Of a stretch of 64,000 nt of DNA, positions 1 through 10,193 are shown in pieces. The notes under the pieces were generated by a model. That model made no database searches and had not been told where the DNA came from. It worked only from the letters and a program-made list of their open reading frames with translations. The stretch is from Tupaia tana (taxonomy: Eukaryota > Chordata > Mammalia > Scandentia > Tupaiidae). The stretch lies in NCBI GenBank assembly GCA_026018925.1, contig JAKSZU010000011.1, positions 12,101,485 through 12,165,484 of the forward strand. The letters are read 5' to 3'. The position numbers and the translations under genes were made by a program. Position 1 is the stretch's first letter. Each line of letters opens with the position of its first letter.

Positions 1-102
1 AGCCTGTAATTGGGCACATGGCACATGGACTCCACTCCTCATGGGTGGCTAGACTGTGCTAAAACAGCTCTGTGGATTCAGGGTATGTAATAGTAATTTC
101 TC

Positions 103-155
103 ACCATTTCTCACTTGGGGAAATTGAGTTTCAGAGCAGTTCAGTCATTTCCCCC
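103..155 (-). repeat. MIR fragment (first part)
   Basis: The text (TTGAGTTTCAGAGCAGTTCAG and neighbours) matches the antisense MIR core that reads GAAACTGAGGCTCAGAGAGG in the family. It stops where a SINE begins at 156. The matching continuation (CAGTCAGTAAGTAGC) is found near 943, so one MIR appears split by about 790 bp of later insertions. Confidence 0.55.
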
Positions 156-423
156 GGGCCAGCAGGTGGCGTGGAGGTTGAAGCGGCTGGGTCCCTCATG
201 ACTTGCGCTCACTGCGTGGTCACAGTCCTGGACCTGGCAGCTCGAGAGTCCTGCCAGGCACATGTGTGGGTGTGTCCCAAACGAAGAATGGAGATGAAGG
301 GATTGCAGTGTGGTCACCCTCTGGAGGGTGATTTCTCACTCTCTCTCTCTTTTGCATTGTCTCTGTTTGGTGAGTGTATGTACCCTACAGCAAAAACTGA
401 AACAAACAAACAAACAAAGGAAT
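156..423 (+). mobile_element. SINE-A copy, tRNA-derived
   Basis: Starts GGGCCAGCAGGTGGCGTGG and has a degraded B-box region, then the family body (GGAGATGAAGGGATTGCAG), a CT-rich stretch and the end motif CCTACAGCAAAAAC. The A-rich tail has grown into the adjoining (GAAA)n tract. The head matches the CTCF core pattern CCASYAGRKGGCR at 159-171. Confidence 0.85.
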
Positions 424-432
424 AAAGAGAAA

Positions 433-517
<85 letters not shown>

Positions 518-582
518 AGGAAAGGAAGGAAGAAAGAAAGGAAGGAAGGAAGAAGAGAAGGAAGAAGAGAAAGAAAGAAAAT
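424..582. repeat. (GAAA)n/(GGAA)n polypurine tract
   Basis: About 160 bp of nearly pure purine on the + strand, tetranucleotide GAAA with GGAA interruptions. It lies directly at the 3' end of the SINE at 156-423, so it most likely expanded from that SINE tail. Confidence 0.95.
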
Positions 583-639
583 TCTCCAATGTGACTGTTC
601 TACTCCATTCCATTGTTAATAAAAAAAAATACTCGAGTC

Positions 640-940
640 GGGGTAATTTAAGAGACTAGAGGTTTATTGAGCTTATGGTTTGGAGGCCTGAGGACCAGGG
701 CCCACCTCCGGTGGGGGTCTTCTGGCTGCATTACAATAAGGAGGAGGGCAGAGGAGCATGGTCTGTGTCCATGAGTGTCTGTCCTGATAAACCTACCAGA
801 GGTGAGTCACAGGGGCCCACCCTGTTCACTTAATCACTCCCAAAAGCCCCGCCTGTCAATACCACAGCTGAATCAATTCCATTATGGTGGCTCAACACGT
901 GAATTTGGGGGAGGGGGGACATGGTCAAACTACAGCCTTC
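640..940 (-). mobile_element. Solo LTR fragment, MaLR/ERVL-like, antisense
   Basis: Text such as AGAGGTTTATTGAGC followed by TCACTCCCAAAAGCCCCGCC and a terminal GTGAATTTGGGGGAGG-type motif is typical of a reversed MaLR-like LTR. AATAAACC on the minus strand (about 659-669) would be its polyadenylation signal. No internal retroviral sequence is present. The subfamily is not certain. Confidence 0.6.
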
Positions 941-942
941 AC

Positions 943-1008
943 CCAGTCAGTAAGTAGCAATGCCAGGATTTGTACCCAAACTCTCTCTCTCCAGAGCTCA
1001 AGTTCTTT
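943..1008 (-). repeat. MIR fragment (second part)
   Basis: CAGTCAGTAAGTAGCAATG followed by CCAGGATTTGTACCC matches the antisense MIR segment CTAGTAAGTGGCAGAGCC...GGATTTGAACCC. It continues the MIR piece at 103-155. Confidence 0.55.
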
Positions 1009-1009
1009 T

Positions 1010-1522
1010 TTAATTACTTTTTAAAATTTTGCTAGAGAGTATGAGAGAGCTAGAGAGAGAGTGAACCCACACTAGAGTGTGGTCATGCTGCAATCTCTTC
1101 TATTTTCCATCCATCAGGATTTGGGGCATGCACACACACGTACCTGGCATGTTTTTCAAGCCGCTGGGGTTGGCCGTGAGATCCGGCTTTCTACGCACAG
1201 GACTTAACTGCTGTGCTATATGGGGCTGTCCCCAGAGCCTGAGTATTTTTGTTTGTGTATTATTTTTATTTGTTTACTTTCTATAATTTGTCAGAGAGTT
1301 TATGTACTCACTGGAGAGAGCCAGAGATAGAGAAAGAGAGGGAAAGTGATTGCGGCTTGGCCATCCCATGGAGGTGTCCCTTCTCCGTTTCTCGCTCCTT
1401 TCAGGATTTTGGGCATGATCACACATGTCCAGCGTGTTTTTCAAGCTGCTGGTTCTGGGACTCAAACCATACAGTGTGGCGTATAGCTGTGTCCAACACC
1501 ATACCACCAGCTGGCCTGAGCT
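1010..1522 (-). mobile_element. Two antisense SINEs in a row
   Basis: Two divergent antisense SINE-A-like copies lie end to end, about 1010-1240 and 1243-1522. Each runs from a T-rich tail through a GAGAGAG stretch, GGATTT(T)GGGCATG and a reversed B-box (GGGACTCAAACCATAC in the second) to a reversed head (CCACCAGCTGGCC in the second). Many substitutions make them old. Confidence 0.75.
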
Positions 1523-2435
1523 CCAGTTCTTAGACTGTATCTATGCAGTCCTTCTGCACCCAGACCTGCAGAGAACAGATAAGGTCTCCTCAGCCCCTGC
1601 TGCTTCGTCCCTGTGCCCTAATTATAAACTCACCACACCTCCAGTTCCGGGTCCCAGCGGTCTGCTTTCATGTGGCGGTTGTGTGTGCAGGAAATGGCGG
1701 GAAAGGAGGAGAATGAGGGAAGGGGTCGGGGAGGTGATCGTAGCTGCCCTTCTCTCTGTTCCTCCTCCCTGCACCCCCAGCTGCCTCTGCGAAGCTGTAG
1801 GAGTGTGGAGGACTCCCAAGCAGCTCCCTTGAGAATTGTTACTGTGCTCTCGAGCACAGAGCTTCTCCTCGTGGTTTCACGACTGAGTCCTGGTGTAGTG
1901 GAAACATCTGGGGGGCACTCAGTAGTGGGATGGGAATGAAAGCAATGGCACCCCTCCTCCCACAGTTAACATGTGGCTACTCTCAAGTCCCCTCAGCTTT
2001 GGGGGAAAGCGAGACCAGAAGAGGTTTTGAATGGGTGGAGAAAGGCGGATGGCCGCTGGACCAGCTGCTGGTGGCTACTGCTTCTGTTGGTGGCCAGGTC
2101 TTCAACCGGGGCCTGGGACCAGCACGATCTGGCCAGCTCACAGCTGGATGAGGACTGGGAAGAGATAGGAGGGTGCCGAGCTGGGAGACTGTCCGGGACT
2201 TGCACAAAGGTTAGCTGTGAATTTCCTCCCCACAGGAAAAGCCTGCATGCTCTGCTCACTAGCAATCCAGCCAGTGGTTAGCACTTCCAGCTTGTGGTCG
2301 GAGCCTGAGCTGCCAAACAGGTTTGGCCTCCCAACATGCCTGGGTGTGACATCCTCCTCTGCTCTGGGGGTGAGCACAGCCAGGCAGGAGGAATTGAACT
2401 GCCCAACAGGTGTTCCGTCAGGCTGCCAGGAGACC
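1523..2435. other. Low-copy DNA, no gene seen
   Basis: About 900 bp of GC-moderate sequence with no repeat I can name. Several overlapping open frames occur on both strands (for example 1973-2281 + and 1993-2265 -). None shows a domain, codon bias or splice-bounded structure. Confidence 0.6.
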
Positions 2436-2515
2436 GCGTTCCCTGTTTTGTTCACTGACATGCCCCCAAAGACCTAGAAGCAGCGCCGGGCGCTTGATGG
2501 GTGCTCTGTAAATAT
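2436..2515 (+). repeat. L2 3' end fragment
   Basis: TTTTGTTCACTGACATGCCC then CCTAGAAGCAGCGCCGGGCG and GGTGCTCTGTAAATAT match the L2 3' terminus (TTGTTCACTGCTGTATCCCC, CCTAGAACAGTGCCTGGC, GCTCAATAAATAT). Confidence 0.6.
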
Positions 2516-2516
2516 A

Positions 2517-2695
2517 GCTGCCCCTCGGTGCCCATGGGGGATTGGTTCCAAGACTCCCTGTGGGTACCAGAATCCATAGAGACTCAAGTCCCTTATATAA
2601 AATGGCCTCACATTGGCATATAACCCGCGTACATTCTCCTGTGTATGTTAAATCGTCTCTAGACCTGCCTGTGGTCCCAATACAATGTACAGCCT
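2517..2695. repeat. MER2/Tigger-type DNA transposon fragment
   Basis: CCCCTCGGTGCCCATGGGGG, then ATTGGTTCCAAGACTCCC and ATAAAATGGCCTCACATTGG, follow the MER2 end sequence. A longer copy with both ends is at 4134-4450. Confidence 0.75.
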
Positions 2696-3257
2696 GCCAC
2701 ACCAGAATAGCCTAAATGCCTCCCCAGGCCCCCCACCCAGTGCTGGGATGGGCACTTCTTGAGAGGGTGGGGGGTCTCAGCACGAAACGGTCAAACTAGT
2801 TGAAAAGGCTTTAAGACACGTAGGTGCTTGGGGACGGTGGCCAGGCAAGGTGTAAGGACATTCTGCAGACAGTTTTAGAGAACCACTGAGTTGTGGTTTC
2901 CGGGAGCTAAAAAGACAGTAGTTTGAACCAACCCAGGTGCTGCTGGTGTTGGGGGAGGGGGAGTGAAGTAGGAGAGAAGTGGACCTTGGACCCGGGCCAA
3001 GAATCAAAGACACCCCTGGGAGGGTCCCACAGCTCTTCCTGCCAGTGCATTTCACTGGGACTGCGCGTGTGCACGGCTCTGTGAGACTGTGACCTGCTTC
3101 TCAAAACCCTCCTATAAGGAGTGTGTTAACCTCTGCCTCCCTGGTAACATAGAATCTTCATGAGCGTAGCAAGCCCTTGGGAGCTGTTTGGTGGATGGAT
3201 GAAATTGGCAGGAGAACTAGAAAGAGCTTCAGCTGTGACCCGGAAGTCATCGTAGCA
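2696..3257. other. Low-copy DNA, no gene seen
   Basis: About 560 bp without a repeat or coding signal that I recognise. Confidence 0.55.
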
Positions 3258-3528
3258 TCTTGAATTATTTCACGGTTGTTATTTTTTTCTTTATTCATGA
3301 TAGAGGGTGTGCACATATACACGAGGGAGAGAGTCGAGTACCAACCTCAAGGCCGGGTCTTACCGTCATCCCCTTCCTCTAGTTCTCTAGCCTGTCAGTG
3401 TTGGACACTTGGGCATGTAACTAGTGTGTTTCCGGCTGAGCAGGCTGGGGATTTGAACCGTGGCCACTGTGTGGGATCCGACTTCTTCAGAGCAGTGCAT
3501 TACCACTGTGCCGTGCAGCCTGCCCACA
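3258..3528 (-). mobile_element. SINE-C-like copy, antisense
   Basis: Begins TTCTTTATTCATGATAGAG (reversed tail containing the complement of AATAAAG), passes through GAGGGAGAGAG and a reversed B-box region GGGGATTTGAACCGTGG, and ends with the reversed head CCGTGCAGCCTGCCC. Confidence 0.7.
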
Positions 3529-3529
3529 T

Positions 3530-3925
3530 TGTGAATTTCAAATTGCCACCCATCCTCCCCCAGTCTACCCTGAACCCCTGATCTTCCCTGACCTTGTTTC
3601 CTGCCCCACCTCCATCAACTAACATCCTTTAGCATTTACGTACTGTACTTATTGTGTTCATGAGGGGACTTCAAAAAGCCTACCAAAATGGATTAAGGTA
3701 CACGTTTATTTTAACAAAAACGGTTTTGAAATCTATGTATAGTTTTTTTCATAATATACATTTTTCATGAACTTTTTGAAGACTGTCATATTGTCTGCGC
3801 TGCACCCTACCCACTTTCACCTCATGCATGGAGACCAAGGCTTTTTCTTTTCTGTTTTGTTCACTGACATGCCCTAAATACTTGACATGCTCTAAGCGCT
3901 TGATATGTGCTTCATTAATATTATG
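3530..3925 (+). repeat. L2 3' region, interrupted by a mariner MITE
   Basis: L2-like text (CCACCCATCCTCCCCC..., later CATGGAGACCAAGGC and TTTTGTTCACTGACATGCC) flanks a mariner MITE at 3662-3788. The order fits one L2 3' end split by the MITE. Confidence 0.6.
3662..3788. mobile_element. Mariner MITE, Hsmar2-like ends
   Basis: GAGGGGACTTCAAAAAGCC at the left and GAACTTTTTGAAGACTGTC at the right are imperfect terminal inverted repeats. The interior TTTTTTCATAATATACATT and the roughly 127 bp size recur in at least seven other places here. No transposase coding sequence is present, so the element is non-autonomous. Confidence 0.75.
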
Positions 3926-3932
3926 GCCCTTT

Positions 3933-4024
3933 GGGACCAGCAGGTGGCGTGGTGGTTAAAGGCTCTGGATTCCCACATGATCGACCATGGATCGAGTCAC
4001 GGACCTGGCGGCTTGCTTTCTCAC

Positions 4025-4064
<40 letters not shown>

Positions 4065-4128
4065 CAAATTAAAATAATAATGATAATAACAATAACAAAT
4101 GGAATTAAGTAAATAAATAAATATTAAA
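3933..4128 (+). mobile_element. SINE-B copy
   Basis: GGGACCAGCAGGTGGCGTGG head, degraded B-box GGATCGAGTCAC, then GCTTGCTTTCTCACTTTTCC, a (CT)n run and the tail GATCAAATTAAAATAATAA. The head matches the CTCF core pattern at 3937-3949. Some CpGs are lost. Confidence 0.85.
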
Positions 4129-4133
4129 AAAAA

Positions 4134-4450
4134 CTTATGTCCCTTGGTAACCACCAGAGTTTCCAGGTTCCCCTGTGGAGACTAGACTCCATGGATGCTC
4201 AAATCCCTTGGATAAATGGCGTAGTATTTGCATATGACCTGTGCTCCTCTTCTGCATACTTTAAATCATCTCTGGATGACCTGTCTATTGTACCTAATAC
4301 AATATGAATGTAGTTGTTAGACTATGTTGTTGTTTTCATTGCTTTTTCAAATTAAAAAAAAACAATTTCTTTTTCCCCTAATATGTTTGCGCCATAGTCA
4401 GTTGAATCTACCAGTGCGGAACCGGTGAATAAGGAGGGCCAACTGTGTTT
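4134..4450. mobile_element. MER2/Tigger-type element, near full length
   Basis: The left part (GGATGCTCAAATCCCTTGG, ATAAATGGCGTAGTATTTGC) and the right end (AAGGAGGGCCAACTGTG) are the two ends of a MER2-like non-autonomous Tigger. No transposase frame survives. Confidence 0.8.
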
Positions 4451-5024
4451 GTCAGATGACCGAATGGATGAAAGTGCCATTTGTCCCTGGGAGTCCCCTC
4501 ACAGCACGTGTCATCCTCAGAGCACAGGGCATGTTGTGCGGGTGTCTGGCGGGAGGGGAAGGCCTGCTCCCCTGGGTCGTGATCACTGTCTGGCCACCGG
4601 CCCATTGTCCCATTTTGCCCTTGTGGTTTACCAGGCCCTGAAGGAGGGGCACTCCAATACCTCCCCACCGCTGGAGACTCAAGGACTTTCCAGAACCCCC
4701 TGGCAGAGCAGTGAGGGCCCCAAGGGCTGGCCGAGAGCCGACCAGGTAGTGAGGGGAGCCCCTCACAGCTGAGACTTTTGGAGCCTGTGGTCAGACGGCA
4801 CTGCTGAATCCCGCCCTGCTCCTCAGTCAACGCCCACCCTACGGGCTGTGAAAAGTAGAAAAGGCCTGGTTGAGCAATTGACTCAGCGAAATCCTGGTTT
4901 ACTCAGTCTCTTTTGTCTTGTCCCACAGATTTAATCCAGACAGTCTCGCTCTCTCCACACCCCGTAGAGCGGCAGGGCTTGGTGCTTCCTGTTACCACAG
5001 AGTAAAGCACTGGCCGAGGCCTTC
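4451..5024. other. Low-copy DNA, no gene seen
   Basis: GC-moderate sequence with overlapping frames on both strands (longest 140 codons on the minus strand) and no recognisable protein. A TGACTCAGC half-MARE lies at 4879-4887. A pyrimidine run followed by CCCACAG near 4928 resembles a splice acceptor, but nothing supports an exon behind it. Confidence 0.5.
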
Positions 5025-5403
5025 GCCCCGTGACTGTGACTCGTGTATCCAGCTGCTTAATGACATCTCCGCTCACCCTGTCCAAAACGTACATGCTGGG
5101 ACACCCAACCCTCGTCCAGGGTCTGGGCCACCTGCTGCCCTTCCTGGCTCAGTAAATAGCTCATCTGTCCTTCCAGCTGCTTGAGCCCAAAATGCAAAAA
5201 CCTGGATCTCCGTCTGTCTCCCATGGCCATGTTCAGTGTGTTGGGAAAGCAGGTTGGCCCTTCCTGCAGAGCAGATGGTTAAAGAATCCGACACTTCTCA
5301 CCACTGTCGGCACTGTCACCTTGCTCTGAGCCATAGTCTTCATGATGCCCTTGGCCTCTGGTGGTCACCACCTCCCTGCTCTGCTGCCCCAGTCTGTGTC
5401 TGT

Positions 5404-5940
5404 TTTTTGTTTTGTTTTGTTTTGTTTTTTAGAGAGATTTTTGCTATAAGGCATGTGCACTTACCAGAGAGACAGAGATAGAAAATGAGAAATCACCCCC
5501 CAGGAGAGATCGTCATGCTATAATCCCTTCTCTTCTATTCTCCTCTTTGGATTTTGGGCATGCGCACCCATACCTGGCATGAGTTTTAAGCCACTGGGTC
5601 TAGGACTCGAACTGTGGTTGACTACGTGAAAGTCCAGTGATGTAACCATTAAGCCATCTGCTGGTCCCCAGTCTGTTCTTTTTTTTTTTTGGAGAGGTTT
5701 TTGCTATAGGGCGCCTACGCTTGCCAGAAAGACAGAGAGAGGCAGAGAGATAGAAAGCGAGAAATCAGCCCCCCAGGGGGGATGGTCACGCCGCAATCCC
5801 TTCTCCTCCATTCTTCTCTCTGGATCCTGGGTACACATGCACACGTGCCTGGCATGAGTTTAAACCACCGGGTCTGGGACTCGAACCACGGTCGGCTACA
5901 TGGGAGTTCAGCGACATAGCCGTTATGCTAACTGCTGGTC
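5404..5940 (-). mobile_element. Two antisense SINE-A copies sharing one target site
   Basis: Copy 1 is about 5404-5665 and copy 2 about 5681-5940. Both run from a T-tail through GAGA(G)GTTTTTGCTATA to a reversed head ending CTGCTGGTCCC. The sequence CCAGTCTGT(GT)CT followed by T-runs occurs before copy 1, between the copies (5666-5680) and after copy 2 (5941 onward). This is what two successive insertions at the same target would leave. Confidence 0.85.
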
Positions 5941-6236
5941 CCAGTCTGTTCTTTTTTTAAAAAAAAAAAAAAATATGAGAAGTCTGATTGTGTCATGCTT
6001 CTTGGGTAGATCCTCATGTCAGCAGAGGGAAGCCCTCGCAGTGGTTGGTGAGAGGCTACATAACTGGGTCCCCATCACCCCGGTCTTGGTGTGGATTTCT
6101 CCACTTCATCTCACCCACTCCCACGACACTGGCCTCCATCCGCCATGGTGTCCTCAGATGTTCCAGGCATGCTTCCTCCCTGGCGACCTTCAGGGTATGT
6201 GGCCGGCTCCCTGTCCCCCAGCTGCCCCGCTCCTTG

Positions 6237-6652
6237 GAGCCTGTGCGTGTGACCTCACATGGCAAATGGGGCTTGGTAGGTGTGATTAAGTTGAAGATCT
6301 CAAGATGAAGCAATGATCCTGGGTTATAGGGGTAAGCCCACTGCAGGACCAGCGTTCTTATAACAGGAAGGCAGGGAGGTGAGAATCAGCAGTAGATGTA
6401 ACAAGGGGAGCAGGATGTGTGGACAGGGAACTGCCGGCCCAGGAGTGTAGCTTCTAGAAGTGGAAGAAGGCAATGAAATGCATCCTCCCTGGGGCCAGGC
6501 GGAGCCAGCCCCCTGACCGTTGTTCTCTGCCTGGAGAGGCCTGTTTTCAACTTTGACCTCCAGAATTTAAGAGAATCTATTCATGCTCTTTTCAGCCCCT
6601 CAGTTGCTGACTATTTGTTACAGCAGCCACAGGAGACTAATACACTCCTTCA
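6237..6652 (+). mobile_element. MLT1-type MaLR LTR
   Basis: CACATGGCAAATGGGGCTT, GGTGTGATTAAGTTGAAG and the 3' end TTTGTTACAGCAGCCACAGG with GAGACTAATACA match an MLT1-class LTR. It sits inside the L2 at 5025-6825. No internal viral sequence adjoins it, so it is a solo LTR. Confidence 0.8.
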
Positions 6653-6830
6653 GCTCCATCAAGCAGCCAGGCCCGTCCTTTCCCCTGCTATGCCTTTGTT
6701 TTTTTTTTTTTTTTTTTTCCTCCATCATATATCACCTTCTGACAAACCTGGATCACTTACCTGTGCCCTGTCACTAGGATGCAAGCTCCCCAAGGGCCTG
6801 GACCTTTGTTTTGTGGCCTGATGCATTTTA

Positions 6831-6909
6831 TTGGGTCACTGGAAAAGTCATGATGCATTTTTTGCATGGAAAACCAATAAAATACATTGTGACTTTTCCA
6901 GCGACCTAA
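6831..6909. mobile_element. 79 bp palindromic mariner MITE
   Basis: The two ends are inverted repeats over 31 bp with 26 matches: left begins TTGGGTCACTGGAAAAGTCA, and the right end read in reverse begins TTAGGTCGCTGGAAAAGTCA. TA flanks both sides (6829-6830 and 6910-6911). The size and hairpin layout equal human MADE1 (about 80 bp), but the end sequence differs. A related copy lies at 32595-32663. Confidence 0.8.
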
Positions 6910-6914
6910 TAGCA

Positions 6915-7415
6915 CCTGGAACTGCATGGTGCACAGCAGTCTCCCCAGATCCACAGTTTCAGTTACCTGTGGTCAGCCGTGGTCAGGAAAATCACCATAG
7001 CGTGGATCACCTGAAGCATGTGGTTCTTCTGATGTCTCATCAGGAGGTCCCCAGTGGCCTGACGCCACCCCACAGGCCTGTGCATTCACCTTACCTCATC
7101 ACGTAGGCATTTTATCATGTCGCTTCATCACTATGAGAAAAAGGGTGAGTGCAGTACAGTAAGATGTTTTGAGCGAGCAACCACATTCACTAGCTTTTAT
7201 TGCAGTATATGGTTCTAATTGTTCTATTTGGTTATTAGTTTATTGTTAGTCTTTTATAGTTTCTGCTTTATAAATTAAACTGTATCTTAAGCGTGTGTGT
7301 GTGTGTAGAGAAAACAGAATGTATACAGTCGGGCTGGTGTTTTCTATGGTTTCAGGCATTTGCTTGGTGTCTTGGAATAGCTCCCCTGCAAATATGGGGG
7401 ACTCCTGTGTTTTCT
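6915..7415 (+). mobile_element. Tigger-type DNA transposon remnant
   Basis: ATCCACAGTTTCAGTTACC near the left end and GGTTTCAGGCATTTGCTTGG...AAATATGGGGGACTCCTGTG at the right match the ends of internally deleted Tigger elements. No transposase frame remains. Confidence 0.75.
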
Positions 7416-7424
7416 TTTCATTCT

Positions 7425-7664
7425 CTTAAGAGAGATTTTTGCTATAGGGCACATGCACTTGCTGGAGAGACAAAGAGACAGAAAGCGAGAAATAATCCCC
7501 TAGTGGGGATGGCCACGCCACAATGCTTTCTCCTCTTGGGATCTTGGGCACGCATGCACACACGCCTAGTGTGGGTTTAAAGCTGCCGGGTCTGGGACTC
7601 AAACCATGGTCAACTACTTGTGAGTCCAGCAACCTAACTATTGTGCCATCTGCTGGTCCCTGGA
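7425..7664 (-). mobile_element. SINE-A copy, antisense
   Basis: AGAGAGATTTTTGCTATAGG at the tail side, GGGATCTTGGGCACGC in the body, reversed B-box GGGACTCAAACCATGG and reversed head CCATCTGCTGGTCCC. Mid-age divergence. Confidence 0.85.
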
Positions 7665-7969
7665 GGGACTCCAGTGTAAGAAGAGCTGAATAAGTATTTT
7701 TTGAATGAATGAATGAACGGTGCCTTTAGCTAGAATGCCCTGTCTCCTTGTCCTCTCTGCCTATCACCTCTAAGTCCATCTAAGTTTCCCTTGCCCACAA
7801 TCTCCCATAAGCAATGCCTCTCATGTTGCTTTTTGTTGATGGCTCTTACTGAGCTCCAGGTGGCTGCTGAGACCCATTCTGCCCAGGGCACTCCCACATG
7901 GTGTAGGTTCTGTGGGAGAAGTCCCATGGCAGCCAGGTACACTAAGGAGGATTCCTTTGGCTTTGTGGA
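7665..7969. other. Possible L2 tail, then low-copy DNA
   Basis: GCTGAATAAGTATTTTTTGAATGAATG near 7687-7713 resembles the L2 end with its GAATGAATG tail. TAGAATGCCCTGTCTCC near 7732 could also be L2. The remainder is unassigned. Confidence 0.4.
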
Positions 7970-7973
7970 TTTC

Positions 7974-8004
<31 letters not shown>

Positions 8005-8258
8005 TTTGGAGAGGTTTTTGCTATAGGGTGCATGCGCTCGCCAGGAAGAAAGAGAGAGACAGAGAGACAGAAAGTGAGAAATCACCCCCCAGGGGGGATG
8101 GCCACGCCTCAATCCCTTCTCCTCCATTCTCCTCTCGGGATCTTGGGCACGCACACACACGCGCCCGGTGTGATTTTAAGCCACAGGGTCCGAGACTCGA
8201 ACCGCAGTCGACTACATGGGAGTCCAGCGACATAGCCATTACGCTAACTGCTGGTCCC
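7970..8258 (-). mobile_element. Young SINE-A copy, antisense
   Basis: A long T-run leads into GGAGAGGTTTTTGCTATAGG, CACCCCCCAGGGGGGATGG, GGGATCTTGGGCACGC, reversed B-box GAGACTCGAACCGC and the reversed head GCCATTACGCTAACTGCTGG. GTG(G/T)ATTTCTT flanks both sides as a target duplication. Many CpGs are intact. Confidence 0.9.
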
Positions 8259-10193
8259 AGCTTAGTGTATTTCTTACAGAGGAACCTTATCAAGAGTCCA
8301 AGGGACTCTGTTGATTCACTAAACCCGACCTCATTTCATCGAGGAATGGGATGACCTAGAGAGGTGAGTCCTGCTGAAGTCTATAGGTTGCTGAACTAAC
8401 ATCTAGGGCCTCCAGGTCTCAAACGGGTGCTTCCACTCCCAGTTGAACTTTCCATTGTGGCGGGGACCTGGAGGGGGGGCTCTTTCTCCTTACTGCCACA
8501 CCCAGGGAGGACAGCCTGCTCGCTTGGAAGTCAGACATTTGCAATCCATCATGGTGGAGGAGATGGGCCAGTGGGCCCAGGTCTTTAGGGGAGGTAGGAG
8601 GTTCTCTCCAGGGATTAGGGACAGAGGCGACTGAAGGCTTTTGTCTCTGTCTATAGCAGCCTGTGTGGTGGATAGGGTGTTTGGAAGAAGGGAAGGAGAA
8701 AGGTCAGAAACGATAGTGCGATGGGGGTGAAGATGGGGCCAGAGTTGTGTTCCGACAGTGGGCATCTCAGACTTGGGGACCCCACAGAAGGAGGCAGATG
8801 GCCCCAAAGGAGCAAAGACAGTTGAAAGAAGGAGGTGTTTTCTCTGAGCCGAGGGAGGGCTCCCAGGGGCACCCAGCTGCAGGCTGTAAAGGGTGACCGG
8901 TTGGCTGTTAGGAAGACTCTTTCCTGTTGTCTCCTCTGGGGAGGACATTTTTGAAACACTTCCTGAATGGTGGGGAGGTGACATTTTGCTCCCCACCCTC
9001 CTCCAGACCGCTGATGAAGTGCGGTTAGTTATGAACTTCCAGCTGTGTTTTTGCACCACTCTCCCTGCCTGTACACCCGCCAGTCCCCCTGGGGGCCTCC
9101 TCCCTCCCTCCTTCCCGCCCTGGTCCTTCCCCTGCTGGCTGGTGACTCACTCAGCTCTTGAGCAACAGCCCAGGCCCTAGCTCTCCGCTCTCCGCTCTCC
9201 AAGGAGAGTGGTTTTCCTCCATGCCAGGAGTCCTCTCCTGATTTATGTCTTTTCATTTGGGTTAATGTGTTCCACATTTAGGTCTGGAGATTAGAGCACG
9301 GCTTATCGCTGCAGCCACCCAAACCCCAGTGCCCAGCTTGGGTCTGGCACAGAGAGGGCAACCAGCAGGCCAGACGGACAGACAGCAAGCAGCGCGGAGC
9401 TGCCTCCCCAGCCCGTCCAGCCTGCGGCTGACCCAGCCCCACCTGCCTTCTGCCTTGATGGCACGGTGAAGTAAGGAAGCAGCGCCCGCTGCCAGCGTGC
9501 CCAGGACTCCCTCTCATGCCAGTTTCCTGTGAAGGGTGCACATCCTGGAACGGTGTGAAGGGGTGATCGCCCGAGCCTGTGACTTCCCTCCCTCTGAAGG
9601 AGCTGTGTGTTGGGAAGTGACAGGTAGAAGTTACAGGGTGTGGAAAACGCTATCTCCGTCCTTTAAAAGCTGACACTCGACAGAGTGTGTGTGGGGTTTT
9701 TCTCATTTTCTTTCTGAAACCATAATATTACCATTGTTGCTATGGTGGTGGTGTGGGGTGTCTGATTGGACACAGCCCCGATGCCGCTGGTGTCTGGTGT
9801 CCATAGTGATTATCATATAGCCACTGCGGGAGCTGCTTTGATTTTCTTCCCTGGAGTGAGAAGCCAGCTGGGGCCCATTCGATGGCTGTGTATGCTGGTC
9901 CTTGTGGGGCTACTGGGGTGTGGCGCTATTCTAGTCAGTCTTGGGCCCCTGAAGCTGGGATTTAGGTAGGAGAGTGAATTTCCTGGTCCTTTCCAGATGA
10001 CAGCCTAGATTCTAGGAGGGCCAGGCATTTGGAAACTCCTCTACAGAGACCCTGATCCACAGAGAGAAGGGACTGAGGTGGCCGCCGCACCCTGGGGGTT
10101 CAGGGCTGGGGGACAGCTGGTATTGTGGGCCCACTCCCCTAGCAGGGGCTGCCTTCCCTCAATGTAGCTCAATGGAGAGGTGACTTTGGGGGT
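8259..10193. other. Low-copy DNA, no gene seen
   Basis: About 1.9 kb, the longest stretch without a repeat I can name. The longest frame (8490-9059, minus, 189 codons) begins in ordinary sequence and has no recognisable domain. TGACTCA (AP-1) is at 9143-9149. A small CTCTCCG tandem lies near 9181-9200. Confidence 0.55.

Larger units (their letters stand above)
5025..6825 (+). repeat. L2 (LINE2) 3' region in three pieces
   Basis: Clear L2 text occurs at 5025-5386 (TCGTGTATCCAGCTGCTTAA, AAATAGCTCATCTGTCCTTCC, CACTTCTCACCACTG), at 5965-6236 (TCTGATTGTGTCATGCTTC, CCACTTCATCTCACCCAC) and at about 6690-6825 (ATATATCACCTTCTGACAA, ATGCAAGCTCCCCAAGGGCC). The order matches the family. The gaps are two SINEs (5404-5940) and an MLT1 LTR (6237-6652). 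It is too decayed to encode reverse transcriptase. Confidence 0.75.

Noticed and set aside
310..613. Lysine/arginine-rich and serine/phenylalanine-rich open frames on the two strands
   Set aside because: They are translations of the (GAAA)n tract. The same applies to 44229-44505 and to the frames across 34790-34986.
4905..4935. Pyrimidine run plus CCCACAG, like a splice acceptor
   Set aside because: The sequence that follows soon becomes L2 and no open exon with a donor site was found.
7791..8354. 187-codon open frame
   Set aside because: Its middle is an antisense SINE. Similar frames recur over every young SINE-A copy.
8490..9059. 189-codon minus-strand frame, the longest in repeat-free DNA apart from L2 overlaps
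   Set aside because: No domain, no homology that I recognise, overlapping frames on the other strand, and no splice-like boundaries. Length alone is expected in GC-moderate DNA.
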